NCBI GenBank assembly: GCA_959347315.1
Contig: OY365813.1
Coordinates: forward strand, 19,128,960 to 19,192,959
Length of the DNA: 64,000 nt
Source of the DNA: Bimastos eiseni
Lineage: Eukaryota; Annelida; Clitellata; Crassiclitellata; Lumbricidae
Direction: 5' to 3'
Shown here: one piece after another, positions 11,266 to 21,881 of the stretch
Position numbering within the stretch: the stretch's first letter is position 1
How the letters are laid out: every line of letters begins with the position of its first letter
Made by a program: the position numbers and the translations under genes
Notes under the pieces: model-generated
Databases searched by the model: none
What the model was told of the DNA's origin: nothing
The model's input: the letters and a program-made list of their open reading frames with translations, nothing else

Positions 11266-12354
11266 TCCAAACCTGACCTCAACAGCCAGATGTTCTTGTC
11301 TGTTTCGGCACGTTGTCATACCAGGATGATATCCATTCCTAGAAGACCGCATGATGTCACGCCGGAAGTCGTTGTCTGTGGTGGTCGCGAGATGGCGCCG
11401 TGGTAAAACCAGAATAGGACGGAAAAAACACTCAGCCACCCGCCAACATTTTATCCCAGCGTAAAGTCTCGTTTTTATTTCACCGTCGACATCGACGATA
11501 AAATCCCATTAAACAAACTGAATTCCACCAGGAAATCTAGAGCAAAAGAATACACCGCGATGCGTATGCGTCATCAGAGTACACCATTGCGCACGCGTCA
11601 ACAAAAAGCACCACTGCGAATGCGTTCACTGAACCCGGTCCTTGTCTTGAGGTTTACACACGGCTCATAGAACATGCGGTCCTAAGTCCGTATTAGGTTT
11701 AATCGCTTGGAAGAGGAGGGTTTGAGAATTCCATCGCCGACCTAACCGTGCTCTATGGAGAATGCGGCGACGTGGATCGGATATAAAAAGGAACAAGAAT
11801 CTACAGACGGATCGGCAAATTGTCTTTTTACGTGGACAAACAAAAACGCGGTTCATAGGCCTATGTCGGGATAAACCGAATGTCAATTTCCTGGCGAATG
11901 TTACGAGTGAGTTGTACCGAGTCCGAGTCCGAGTTTCGAATATTTAAAACAGACTCATCCTTTTGATTGTTAGTTTTCCAAATGTTTTGAATTAATTGGC
12001 TGTGCCTCAGCTTGCACTTGGAAGTGGTAACTTGTAAGTATTTGAAATGCGATTGTAAATGGAAACAATGATTTTCAACTTAAAAACAGAAAATAATCGA
12101 AATTCCAATATTTGTTTCACAAGACGACTTTCATTGTCCGAGTATTGTCGAGTACTACAACTCTCGGCAGAGTCGATTATCGCGCTTTATCTTTATCCAG
12201 ACGACTCAGAACGGGTAAATGCACCCACTCTTCTCTGCTCTCTGTTCCTTGACGAGATGGTTCAGGAGCGAAACGATGCCTCTCATCTCTGATTTATGTT
12301 TTTCTTGGTTAATTTATATCCTGGACCATAAATATGCGTCATGCTATGTATTAC
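11266..12354. other. Unique DNA, no recognised gene
   Basis: Open frames of 60-77 codons are present on both strands; none has a domain. A GAGTCCGAGTCCGAGT-like triplication lies near 11918. No RNA gene supported. Confidence 0.4.
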
Positions 12355-13320
12355 ACAATCATAAACCCTATACATATATCCTATGTGTATAATTATTGTA
12401 TATATATAAATGATATATCATAAATCCTATCATATACTTAGTCTATATATAGATGTATAATCTATATATATATATCAGAATGATTCTTCATATATATATA
12501 TATATACATATATGCGTAGGTGTGTCAGTATGTATTGTGCACAGATCACCGTGAAACGACATCCAAAAAATTAGTGACGTTGACGATGGGAGATCAATGA
12601 GTAACTGATAGATCGGTTGTTACTTCTCAGCGTCGCACTCCACGTATCCCTCTGTCTATCAGTCTGCTTGTCTTTCTCCGTGCCTCTATTCGTCCATCTG
12701 CCGGTCTTTCGTTGTGGCTACGTTTCTTTTGTATCGGGCCATCGGCATCTGTTCCTCGGGGTCTGCATTCGGTGATGAATGCTTCTAACAACAGCCGCAA
12801 TGGCACTAGCAACAGGATTAGGTTTCATCAGCATCAGTACCTGGTTACTGCTGCAGCCAGGCACAGCAGCCAACAGCACTGAACAACGGGTGTAATTCAA
12901 TCCAATGAAATCTAATCTAATAAAATCTTAGCTAAATCTAGCTCATAACTAAATCAAATTTAATCTCTATCTCATCATAATATTGTGTGTATATATGATT
13001 TCATATATATAATACTATATAATTGTAATATTATATTTATGTAATATTGTATATATGTAATGTTATATATATATATATGTACAAATATATAATATTACAC
13101 AATATATAAAATATTAGACATATGTAATATTATATATATGTAATATTATATATAGGTAATATTATATATATGTAATATTATATATATGTAATATTATGTA
13201 TATATAGGTAATATTATATATATATATAATATTATATATAGGTAATATTATATATATATGTAATATTATATATAGGTAATATTATATATATGTAATATTA
13301 TGTATATATATACGTTATAG
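12355..13320. repeat. AT-rich region with GTAATATTATATATA minisatellite
   Basis: AT/TA-rich patches at 12360-12515 precede unique DNA (12520-12960). From about 12965 to 13320 a 15-19-bp unit, GTAATATTATATATA with optional GG or TG insertions, repeats about 15 times. The unit is itself nearly self-complementary. Confidence 0.85.
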
Positions 13321-13624
13321 GTCCAATCAGAACAGTATTAGCGTATGTTTAAGGAATGCATAAAAGCCGGCAGAAAGAGCGTCGTATTTAACAATAAATG
13401 GTTCACCCGGCTAAGATTGAGTTTCTCTATAGCGAAGAAATTATTCACGTTAAGTGCTAATAATTCACCTCATTCCTGCAGCAGGTGGCCAGAAAGTCCA
13501 TTTGTGCTAAGACGGCAATAGTGTGTTTGTGCGTGTTTGAATGTGTCTGTGTGTTTGTGTGTGTATTTAGGTGATGCCTGAGTTAACGAATGACCGAGTG
13601 AGTGAGTGAGTGAGCAGAGTAGCG
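13321..13624. other. Unique DNA between two satellites
   Basis: About 300 bp without a recognisable gene. A GAGT run near 13597-13615 leads into the ACAT array. Confidence 0.4.
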
Positions 13625-13759
13625 GAACATACATACATACATACTCAAAAATTATATATACATACAAACAGACAATGCATACATGCATACATACGTACAT
13701 ACTTATTTGCTTACGAAGATATAATATAAAGATGAAAACATATATACATGCATGCATAC

Positions 13760-13790
<31 letters not shown>

Positions 13791-14440
13791 CATACATACA
13801 TACATACATACATACATAAATACATACATACATGCATATATACATACATACATACATACATACATACATACAAACATATATACATACATGCATATATACA
13901 TAACATACATACATACATATATACATACAAACATAAATACATATATGCATACTTACATATATGCATACATACATACATACATGCATACATACATACATAC
14001 ATACATACATACATACATACATACATACATACATACATACATACATACATACATACATGCATACATACATACATACATACATACATACATACATGCATAC
14101 ATACATACATACATACAGACTTGCTCACTAATATATATGTGCATATAAAAACATATATGCATACATACATACATATATACATATATACATACATGCATAC
14201 ATACTTGCATACATACATACATACATATATACATACATACATATATACATACTTACATATATGCATACATACATACATACATACTTGCATACATACATAC
14301 ATACATACATGCATGCATACATACATACATACATACAAACTTGCTCACTAATATATATGTGCATATAAAAAACATATATGCATACACACATGAAAACATG
14401 CACATATACAAATGAATACATAATTAGATAAATGCGTACG
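13625..14440. repeat. ACAT tetranucleotide array with 220-bp higher-order repeat
   Basis: (ACAT)n with AT and GC variants. A non-ACAT marker block, ACTTGCTCACTAATATATAT followed by GTGCATATAAAAACATATATGC, occurs at about 14118-14165 and again at about 14338-14386. This shows that a unit of about 220 bp was duplicated inside the array. Tyr/Ile/His/Thr and Met/Tyr/Val/Cys frames up to 199 codons are repeat translations. Confidence 0.95.
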
Positions 14441-14819
14441 TACATCTGAGAGCTTTCCCAAGTGTATCGGATATTATTGAACTCGTGTGAACGTGCCGCA
14501 TCTGGTGTCCAGAGGTGGTGGCGTTCTTATCCCAACGGGGCTGGTTGAACATTCATCCATGGTCTGTGAATTCCAGCAGAGACGGGGCCTTGACAAGCAA
14601 TTATCGTAGCGCCTATGAATACACTCGTAGGCTGGACTGACACTTGATGAAATTGCGCCATATGAGGTCGTCCAAGTCTCGTTCAAGTCTCGTCTCTCGG
14701 ACGGCGAGAATTCAAAAGACGAGGATTTGTGTCCTCTGGTTAATTCGTCGTCCTATCACGAACGCTTAGTAGTCGACTAATGATCGGCTTGATTGTCGAC
14801 TGCGCCAGATGTGACTAGG
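14441..14819. other. Unique DNA, no recognised gene
   Basis: Nothing beyond short open frames on minus without recognisable content. Confidence 0.4.
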
Positions 14820-15010
14820 CTGTGTATATTTGCGGCTCTCTGTCTTTTTCCATCCCTCTCTGTCAGTCCATTTGTCTGTATTTTTTTCTCTCTATATGTC
14901 AGTGTATCTGTCTGTCTCTATGTCTACCTATCTGTCTGTCTGTCTATCTGTCTTACTATATGTCAATCTGTCTGTCTGTCTGTCTGTCTGCTGTCTAGCT
15001 ACCTATCTCT
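14820..15010. repeat. CTGT tetranucleotide microsatellite
   Basis: Imperfect CTGTCTGT and CTCTATAT mixtures, cleanest at about 14930-14990. Confidence 0.9.
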
Positions 15011-15940
15011 ATGGCCGTCCGACCCTTAGGAATCACGACTGAACACCAACTCAAGATATCTCACACAGTAGTGATCTCCGTATTACAAATCGGGCTTTAG
15101 TTATAATCGGTTCTGGAGAATACGAGAAGCAGGCGAGTATGGAAAGAAGAATAAAGCCAACCGTTTGGCGACGAATTATCTAATTACAATGCTGCTAATT
15201 TGGCTCATTATTGGTCATTATGCCCAATTCATGGTTCTTCGAATTCATATAGATGCAATTGGCTTGCGCATACTGTATTACTGGCAGGGTCAAATAACGA
15301 ATGAAACGAAAGTAATTTTATGATTAGAACAAGCCTTAGGCTGGTAGAGGAAATAATCCAGTTGTTATTATACCACAGGAGAGAAGGATAGAAGGAGAGA
15401 CAGAGACGGTAGTGAGTGTAAATAGAATCAAGGGTCAAATGTCAATGCCATGCAAAATGGCAGCAATCCATATAAACCAGAACGTGCACGCAACGGGTAA
15501 TTTTAACTATTCTTAGTTGCCCATTTAGTTTCCGTGCAGTAGAATCATTAATTTATTATGAAACAAGATTTTAAAGAAATGTATGCGTTAAGATGCTGCT
15601 GTTTGGAGTATGTGCTATTTATGGTAATGAAGATAAAGGTAGAAGCAGATTGACAGTCAGCGACAGACAGTCAGACTAATACAAGTTAAAGTAAAAACAT
15701 GGGTTTTTCGGAACGTTCTCTTATGATGATGAAAACTTGCCGGAGTGGAGCTCGTCAATGAAGACTCGTTCGAATGGTTAAACGACATTTAAGTTTGTGC
15801 ATTTTGGTCATGTTTTTCTCCCTTTTTGAGTCATTTTCCCCTCACTTTTTAAGTTATGTCCGCAAAAATTTGATACATCGCATTGTCATGCAAGCTTGAA
15901 ATGTGTGCAACATTTCAGCTCTGTTGGTCGACGGGAACAT
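15011..15940. other. Unique DNA, no recognised gene
   Basis: AT-leaning unique sequence with one 69-codon minus frame of no recognisable type. Confidence 0.4.
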
Positions 15941-16009
15941 ACCTGAAAAATAATTTATAGTTAGTTGTCCAACGTTGTCCGTTGGATAACTATCAACTAT
16001 TTTTCAGGT
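15941..16009. repeat. Long hairpin (about 30-bp stem, short loop)
   Basis: The left arm starts ACCTGAAAAATAATTTATAG and ends GTTGTCCAAC. The right arm is its near reverse complement (GTTGGATAACTATCAACTAT then TTTTCAGGT). The loop is about 7 nt. Total length is 69 nt. It could be a minimal palindromic MITE or a hairpin RNA; no TSD or expression evidence is visible. Confidence 0.7.
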
Positions 16010-16830
16010 CCGTGACAACGTAAGCCAAGTTAAATAAAAAAGGGTAAAAAGAGACAAAGGCAGAGACTTAGACAGATTTTATCCGATTTCATTTCAGCTA
16101 ACCATCGACTGGTACAGCTTGAGCGCTTTGTAGAATCGACAGGATTTTCTATGGTTACTATGGATTACACCGTATACTCCCCAAATGTCACCAAGCAGAC
16201 ATTGTCATCAACGCAACTGCGGGGTATCTCAGAAAGGAACCCGTTCCACGACGCAACAGCCAACCAAGTCTGTCCTAATCGTTTCGCCCCCTTCCGACGA
16301 GACTGAGCAACAGACCAACTCGCGTGGCAAGATCTTCGCAAGGAGCCGCTGCCCCTAAATCCCCATTTGCGCTGCGCGTCGTTTTCTGTTGGCGAAAGCG
16401 AGATTTTCTGGGAGTTCGGACGATTTCAACGGCCGGCAACTAACGCAAACCGACAGCCCATTAGCATTGGACAGACGGACGGACGGGGGTGCTTTACCTA
16501 CCCCTACCTCGCAGGGCAATAGCTTATCGTTAACCGAACAACGGGACCGGGTCGGTAAGGTACCCGCGGCGCCGGTGGACGCACAGTTATAGGAAAACTG
16601 CCAACGGAGTAGAATTTTATAGCGACGTTCCTTCGGATTATGCATGCATAACTAGGTCGCGTCCGCGCTTCGGTTAATCAAGCGAACGTCGGCGATGGTG
16701 CTCTCGGCTTCTGACGGGCTCCTCCCATTCGCCGTAAAGAACGCTTAACGAGAACTGTTGTGAGGGTGAATGGTAAGGAGGGATAGACAGACGGAGAGAT
16801 GGAGGGGCGGAGGAAGGGAAACGAAGGATT
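16010..16830. other. Unique DNA with a CpG-richer segment (16240-16740)
   Basis: The CpG content is raised, and frames of 67 codons (plus 16389-16592) and 96 codons (minus 16355-16645) overlap each other. Neither has a recognisable domain. A possible donor-like GTAAGG lies near 16555. I do not call a gene. Confidence 0.3.
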
Positions 16831-16834
16831 GCAT

Positions 16835-17310
16835 GAACGAACGAATGAGTGAATGAACGAATGACTGAATTAACGGATGACTGAATTAACAGATGACTGA
16901 ATTAACGGATGACTGAATTAACGGATGACTAAATGAACGGATGACTAAATGAACGGATGACTAAATGAACGGATGACTAAATGAATGGATGACTGGACGT
17001 GACGAATTAACGAACAAACAAATGACTGGACGAATCAATGAACGAATGACTGAATAAACAAACAACTGAATGACTGAATAATCAAACAACTGAATGACTG
17101 AATAAACAAACAACTGAATGACTGAATAAACAAACAACTGAATGACTGAATAAACAAACAACTGAATGACTGAATAAACAAACAACTGAATGACTGAATA
17201 AACAAACAACTGAATGACTGAATAAACAAACGAACGAATGACTGAATAGCTGAAAAACGAACGAACGAATGAACGAGCGAATGACTGAATACGTACATCC
17301 GAATGACTGG
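16835..17310. repeat. Minisatellites of 16-bp and 24-bp GAAT-type units
   Basis: At about 16860-16985 a 16-bp unit (GATGACTGAATTAACG, shifting to GATGACTAAATGAACG) repeats about 8 times. At about 17040-17235 a 24-bp unit built of GACTGAATAAACAAAC and AACTGAAT repeats seven to eight times with almost no variation. Flanks are GAAC/GAAT tetramers. The Phe/Ser/Val-rich minus frame of 133-166 codons is a repeat shadow. Confidence 0.92.
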
Positions 17311-17479
17311 ACGAGGGAATGAACGTTCCTGATGGGTCTCTCCATCCCCACCATCCCTCCAATGGTGGGAATGGAGAGACTGAGTTGGCTCTGTTCTACG
17401 GTGAGAGGATCGTGAAGGGCAGGTCTCAGTGGACCTCTTCACGGACCGAGAGCGTTCGCAACTCAAGGTATATTGGGCA
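17311..17479. other. Unique spacer between mirrored satellites
   Basis: About 170 bp of unique sequence separates the GAAT-type block from the ATTC-type block, which is its complement in composition. Confidence 0.5.
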
Positions 17480-17790
17480 GCATCTCTCCGTTCATTCGCT
17501 CTTTCATTCGTACAATCAATCGTTCTTTCGTTCATTCGTTCTTTCGTTTGTGCAGTCAGTCAATCATTCATTTGTTTGTTCGTTCGTTCTTTCGTTCGTT
17601 TGTTTGTTCGTTGAGTCATTCATTATTTCATTCGCTCGTTCATCAATTCGTTCATTCATCCGTCCAATAATTCGTGCGCTCGTTCATTCATTCATTCATT
17701 CGTTCTTTCATTCATTAGTTTATCGTTTGTTCGCTAATTCGATCACTCGTTCATTCTTTCGTACGCTCATTCGTTTGTACCGTACGTTGT
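17480..17790. repeat. ATTC/GTTC tetranucleotide satellite
   Basis: CATTCGTT, CTTTCGTT and CATTCATT units make the reverse complement, in composition, of the block at 16835-17310. Together they form an imperfect inverted pair. Phe/Arg/Ser-rich plus frames arise from the repeat. Confidence 0.9.
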
Positions 17791-18119
17791 CTATGTATAT
17801 TATTGTAGATCTTGGGACAGCTGAACATTTGTCCTATCGTTGCAATAATAATATGGCCTAAACAAACGTGTCAGCGGCAGCGTTAACAACCACAGAGCAA
17901 CGTGATGGATGGAGCGATCCGTCTTAGCTATATTGTATTATCGGGTTGTGTCGACACCTGCGGATTGCAGTTTATCCGACAGATTACGAGGAAAAATCTG
18001 TTACGCCGTCAGATTGTTGTTCCATTCATACGAGAGGGCGTTTGTTTCTTACATCTACAAGGTCGCCTTCATTCTGGAATGCGGTCAGCCTGGGGCACGT
18101 GCTCTAAGGTTTTGCCATG
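17791..18119. other. Unique DNA, no recognised gene
   Basis: Two overlapping plus frames (72 and 88 codons) without recognisable content. Confidence 0.4.
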
Positions 18120-18228
18120 ATCGCGATAGTTTGACTGGTCCTTCTTTCGCTAGGCGTCGGTGTTGGTTAAATTAGATGGGTAACGCAGTGAGCTCCTTGC
18201 ATGGCTGCCGATAGTTAACTGATAAAAT
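18120..18228 (+). repeat. SINE body fragment (CGCTAGGCG family)
   Basis: GGTCCTTCTTTCGCTAGGCG, then GTTGGTTAAATTAGATGGG, then CTCCTTGCATGGCTGCCGAT matches the SINE at 53100-53345 block by block. Shorter copies occur at 27050-27085 and 5108-5180. The tRNA-like head is missing. This uninterrupted copy shows where the 53-kb copy was split by a MITE. Confidence 0.7.
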
Positions 18229-18325
18229 CTCCGAAGTTATGGCGACCCCAATTGTAAAATTTATTGGGTTGCAGCCGTCACCGCGTTTGTGCCACCATTC
18301 ATTTCACTTCTTGAGTAGTTGAGTA
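18229..18325 (+). mobile_element. Truncated copy of the 18608 hAT-type MITE
   Basis: About 95 bp starting CTGATAAAATCTCCGAAGTT and ending TTCATTTCACTTCTTG is about 90% identical to 18642-18738 inside the full element. Both terminal inverted repeats are missing. It is either a fragment carried here by local duplication or a remnant left between a SINE and the tRNA-like sequence that follows. Confidence 0.75.
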
Positions 18326-18400
18326 GTGGTGAACACACTGGGGCCCAGAGCTGAGGAACCGAGTTCGAGACCCATTCCACCCAAAAGGTTGATTTTTGCT
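18326..18400 (+). repeat. tRNA-like SINE head (GGGGCCCAGAGCTGAGGAAC family)
   Basis: AACACACTGGGGCCCAGAGC, TGAGGAACCGAG and GTTCGAGACCC (B-box-like) lie here. The same blocks occur in reverse orientation at about 51006-51060. Two opposite copies 33 kb apart support an interspersed tRNA-derived element. Confidence 0.6.
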
Positions 18401-18607
18401 ACGGTTTGTCAGTTTTAAATTAAACGAATATCATTGTTATTATCAATCAGAAGCTCATTCCTCGTCGCTGAGCGAAACTCCCGACACGCTGCAACGTTGG
18501 ACACTGGGCGCGAGAGATTAAACAAGTAAGATGCAGCGCATCTAAAAGCAACGCTGCAATCCGTTTTAAAAATCGTTGGTATTGCAATTCTTTTCGTTAG
18601 TTTAAAG

Positions 18608-19048
18608 CAGCGGTTCCCAACCTTTTTAGTTCTGCGACCCCCTGATAAAATCTCCGAAGTTGTGGCGACCCAAATTATAGGATTTATTGGGTTGCAGCCG
18701 TCACCGCGTTTATACCACCATTCATTTCACTTCTTGCAGTTTGAATGCACCTCATTCATAACAGCATGATCAATCATTAATTTACAGAAAATGTTATACT
18801 TTGCTGGTGGTGATTTTATTAAATGAATCGCGGTACAAGAAATAAGTAGGCCCAACAGACTAATTTAAGTCGCAATAGTGTAGCACTTGGTGTAATAATC
18901 AAATATGAATACATAATTTTTAAATATGAGAAACTACTTTGGCAATTGTATTTCATTTCAAATTCCTGACATTTCCAGTCTATCTCTGGATAATGCAAAT
19001 CGTCAGGCGATAATCGTGGGGTCGCGACCCACAGGCTGAGAACCACTG
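18608..19048. mobile_element. Non-autonomous hAT-type DNA transposon, 441 bp
   Basis: The left end is CAGCGGTTCCCAACCTTTTT followed by a GCGACCCC motif. The reverse complement of the right end is CAGTGGTTCTCAGCCTGTGG followed by GTCGCGACCCC. The flanks are GTTTAAAG (18600-18607) and GTTTAACG (19049-19056), a 7/8 match and so an 8-bp target duplication. CAG..CTG termini with 8-bp duplications are the hAT signature. There is no transposase frame, so it depended on a partner elsewhere. The internal sequence is AT-rich. Confidence 0.9.
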
Positions 19049-19056
19049 GTTTAACG

Positions 19057-19522
19057 TGTAAGTGGGTTGTTCCTCATTTATGAATATTCAGTATTGCAAA
19101 GACACGGACTCCGTAGATGAATATTATATTTTGGTAAAGAATTGTTTCTCATTTTATCAAAATTTATCCATGTATCAAAGATTTTCTCCGATTGTGAAAC
19201 CTCAAAATGGCAAAGTAGTTCTTCTTCATTCCTGAATCCATAAATAAAGATGTCTGTTACAGCAGTCAAGTTACTGAAGCGGGATTTTTATTCGCTCAAG
19301 CAGTCACATGATACTGTAAGTTGGTCTCCGATGTTGCTTTATTTGCACAGCGCGAATGGCTTGTTCCAGGTTGATTCATGTCCGCTGTCTCAGGACTAAT
19401 AACAAAACGTCTCCGGACAAACATTCTCCTCAATCTATTCCAATAGATCAAACGTCCCAACACGCAGTAATAACAAACATGATAAATGTATGCTTACGTA
19501 TAAGTATATGTATATATATATA
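19057..19522. other. Unique DNA, no recognised gene
   Basis: AT-leaning, with a 63-codon minus frame and no recognisable content. Confidence 0.4.
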
Positions 19523-20068
19523 CATAGGGTGACACAAAAGTTTGTTCACCGTTTTCAAAATGCGTTTTCTCAGTAAGGGCTTCATATTTGTTTCTGATTA
19601 TTTTGTCAGTGCATAGGCCTACACATGTCAAATGAAAGATACTGGTACACAAGACCGTACCAAGCTATAATTACGCCCTGTGCTTAGCATCAATCTGACG
19701 CCCCCACATTTTGAGAATAGTGAAATTTAAGGAATAATAAGTTATTCTATCCTGAAATTTTTCACATTTGCGCCATGGGCCTAGGCCCCGCTGGTCCCCA
19801 TTGGTACGGCATTGTTGGTACAACTTTGGCTTTGATCAAGTCCTTGGTTGCCATTATATATATATTGACAAAATTAAAGAGGACCAGTTTTCCGGACAAA
19901 ACTGCAATGCGATATATTTTTTATTATTAAATCCCTGTAGAACTAAATATTTGGTCTAGTAGACGATAACATAATATTGTTACCTAGGTCTTACAAACGT
20001 AGGCTACTATTGTATAGCATTTTTTCCTACTTAATGACAACACGGACTCTATGCGGCAAAGACTGGAT

Positions 20069-20210
20069 GTTTGTTATGTGCCTATACCTGTGTGTGTTAG
20101 TCTTTGTATCTGTGCGTTTGTCTTTGTGTGTCTGCCTGTATGTGTCAAACGGTGTCTGTGTCTGTTTCTGTGTTTTCTGTATGTCCGTGTGCCTGTCAGC
20201 GACTGAAGTG
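20069..20210 (+). repeat. TG/CTG block duplicated from the 10-kb satellite
   Basis: TGTTTGTTATGTGCCTATAC then CTGTGTGTGT, TCTTTGTATCTGTG, GTGTCTGCCTGTATGTGT and GGTGTCTGTGTCTG follow in the same order as at about 10025-10165. The agreement includes non-repeat blocks (TTATGTGCCTATACC), so chance convergence of two microsatellites is unlikely. Confidence 0.75.
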
Positions 20211-20289
20211 TCCCACCTTCTATCGATCTAACACTCATTGGAGGCGACGTTTGAGCTCAGGAGCCTTTAAAACGCTGAGAGACAAAACA

Positions 20290-20690
20290 CTCCACAAGTT
20301 CACAATATGAGAGATCTGGAGAGCTTTGGTGGCCAATCTTTTGCCTCATTCGCGACTGATGTATGACAGCTCGCATCTGCTGAAATACTCCAAGATCCTT
20401 GTCAACAAATAACTTTCGAGAATGTATGTAAGGTGGTACTGCGAGTTCAGTCTGGTACTATTTGGCACAAAGTGAAGGCTTGTAAGACCCTTGGCCGTCA
20501 TCCCACCCTACATCATCACTGACTAACTATAAGCTTCATCTGTGGAACAGACGGGTCGTTCTCCTATGAAACCCAAATTGTATCTTTTGTGCATTCGGTA
20601 CATAAAACACATTAAACGGCGACTCATCGGTGAACAAAACATTTGACCAGTCTCCCACAGTCCAGTGTTGATGCTCCTATATCAATTAAG
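20290..20690 (-). pseudogene. Tc1/mariner-like DDE transposase remnant
   Basis: On minus, one frame reads HWTVGDWSNVLFTDESPF. This corresponds to the block around the second catalytic Asp in Tc1-like transposases (W..V.FSDES.F). It then continues into VPNAQKIQFG. The frame meets a stop at about 20536-20538. Further on, near 20300-20340, HQSSPDL followed by an acidic residue recalls the SPDLNPIE block that follows the third catalytic residue. The third Asp block itself is not readable. The amino-terminal helix-turn-helix half, expected at higher coordinates, was not recognised; a diverged duplication sits there instead. This is a truncated, stop-bearing fossil, with no capacity for transposition. 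Confidence 0.75.
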
Positions 20691-20825
20691 CGTCGTGAGT
20701 AATGGTAACGTCATTTATATATATCCAGGCATGCACTAGTCGAAAATGCACTACGCGCGCCGCGGTGTACACTCACGTCATCTAACGTACGTTCGAATTA
20801 AAAACTTTTTGGGTTATAATATACT

Positions 20826-21370
20826 CGCTGGGGAACCCGTCGTTGCACGAGTTGAGACAGGTTTTTGGCAGTGAAGAGCAGGAAGACGGCGTCGGCGGTG
20901 TTCACCAACTCCTCTGTTGGGTGTCCCAGGTGCTCTCCGAGCGAACAGCGAAGGTTTCAAGTGAATAGCAGTAAAAGTGTGGAAATGCATAAATGGAATT
21001 GTGTAAAGACACTGATGCGTACAAAGTACATACCCACTGTGTATACGATGGCCAACTACTGCTAACTGTATGATATCTTCCAAACCGTAAAAGAAGAATA
21101 GGTGTGGCAAACAGATATCACGTGCACATGTCGGCAAATGTACAGGAGGTGTTTCGTAGACATGATCCTAACGACTGAAAAGGAAACTTACCTTGGGGGG
21201 AGTCATGAGACAGGTTTTTGCCCCCGAAGACGAGGAAAAGTGCTGCGCGGGTTTCACTAACCACTTGACTGCGTGTTTCAGGTGTTCCCCGAGCCAACGG
21301 TGAAGATTTCGAGTCAATGGCTCTAAAACTGTGCAGATGATAAGCCGGACAGACATACAGAAGTACACAC
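20826..21370. repeat. Two diverged tandem copies of about 360-bp unit
   Basis: Copy 1 (about 20826-21000) and copy 2 (about 21185-21340) share GAGACAGGTTTTTG, GAGGAAGACGGCG-like, TTCACCAACC-like, TGTCCCAGGTGCTCTCCGAG versus TTTCAGGTGTTCCCCGAG, and CGAACAGCGAAGGTTT versus CCAACGGTGAAGATTT. On minus both can be read as GEHL.H...LV....F, but stops intervene elsewhere. The origin is unknown. Confidence 0.6.
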
Positions 21371-21572
21371 AGAATCCTCTCTTTATATATAGAGATTTGA
21401 GCCGAATAATTTTGCTCGAGATATTTAAGTTTGAAAACGGTGAACGAAATTTTCTGTCGCCCTATGTGTAATTAACCATGCGATAAACATAATACATCTA
21501 TAGGCATACATAATGCACTCATGCTCGTGCATATATCTTTATCAAACATCACCATCATCAACATGTGCGCAC

Positions 21573-21640
21573 ATACATACATACATACATACATACATAC
21601 ATACATACATACATACATACATACATACATACATAAAAAA
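21573..21640. repeat. ACAT microsatellite
   Basis: About 16 near-perfect ACAT units. Confidence 0.95.
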
Positions 21641-21881
21641 TGGAAAACATGCATACATAGATAGAATTCAATTTTTAATTTTATTTGGTAACCAAATAAA
21701 CATGAGAAAATGACAAGCAACAAGTTAACATAAATGAATATTCTGGTTACACAGGGGAACCTAAAGGGGTCATAGACCCCGCTAACCAGAGGCTCCTATG
21801 TATAACTTATAAGCTGGTAATGGGTAGGCCTTACCAATTATTAATAACATTCACATATCATTTAAGCAAAATAGATATAAG

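Larger units (their letters stand above)
19523..21466 (-). mobile_element. Decayed Tc1/mariner-superfamily transposon, about 1.94 kb
   Basis: The left end CATAGGGTGACACAAAAG then TTTGTTCACCGTTTTCAAA is matched by the reverse complement of the right end, CATAGGGCGACAGAAAAT then TTCGTTCACCGTTTTCAAA, an inverted repeat of about 38 bp. TA precedes the left end; the right flank reads TG, so the TA duplication is damaged. A minus-strand transposase remnant lies at about 20290-20690. Inside are a TG/CTG microsatellite block (20069-20210) shared with 10 kb, a possible small MITE at about 19653-19811 (CCGTACCAA ... TTGGTACGG), and a diverged duplication at 20826-21370. The element is clearly dead and hosts later insertions. 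Confidence 0.85.

Noticed and set aside
10929..11282. Poly-Val/poly-Met/poly-Asn frame
   Set aside because: Translation of the ACC/ATC/ATT arrays on minus.
13606..14351. Long open frames rich in Tyr/Ile/His/Thr or Met/Tyr/Val/Cys (also at 37651-38618, 55739-56168, 63159-63989)
   Set aside because: They are translations of ACAT/ATGT tetranucleotides, open in several frames on both strands at once, with no complex sequence.
17040..17235. CRISPR-like regular spacing
   Set aside because: Units are contiguous without unique spacers, and the context is animal DNA.
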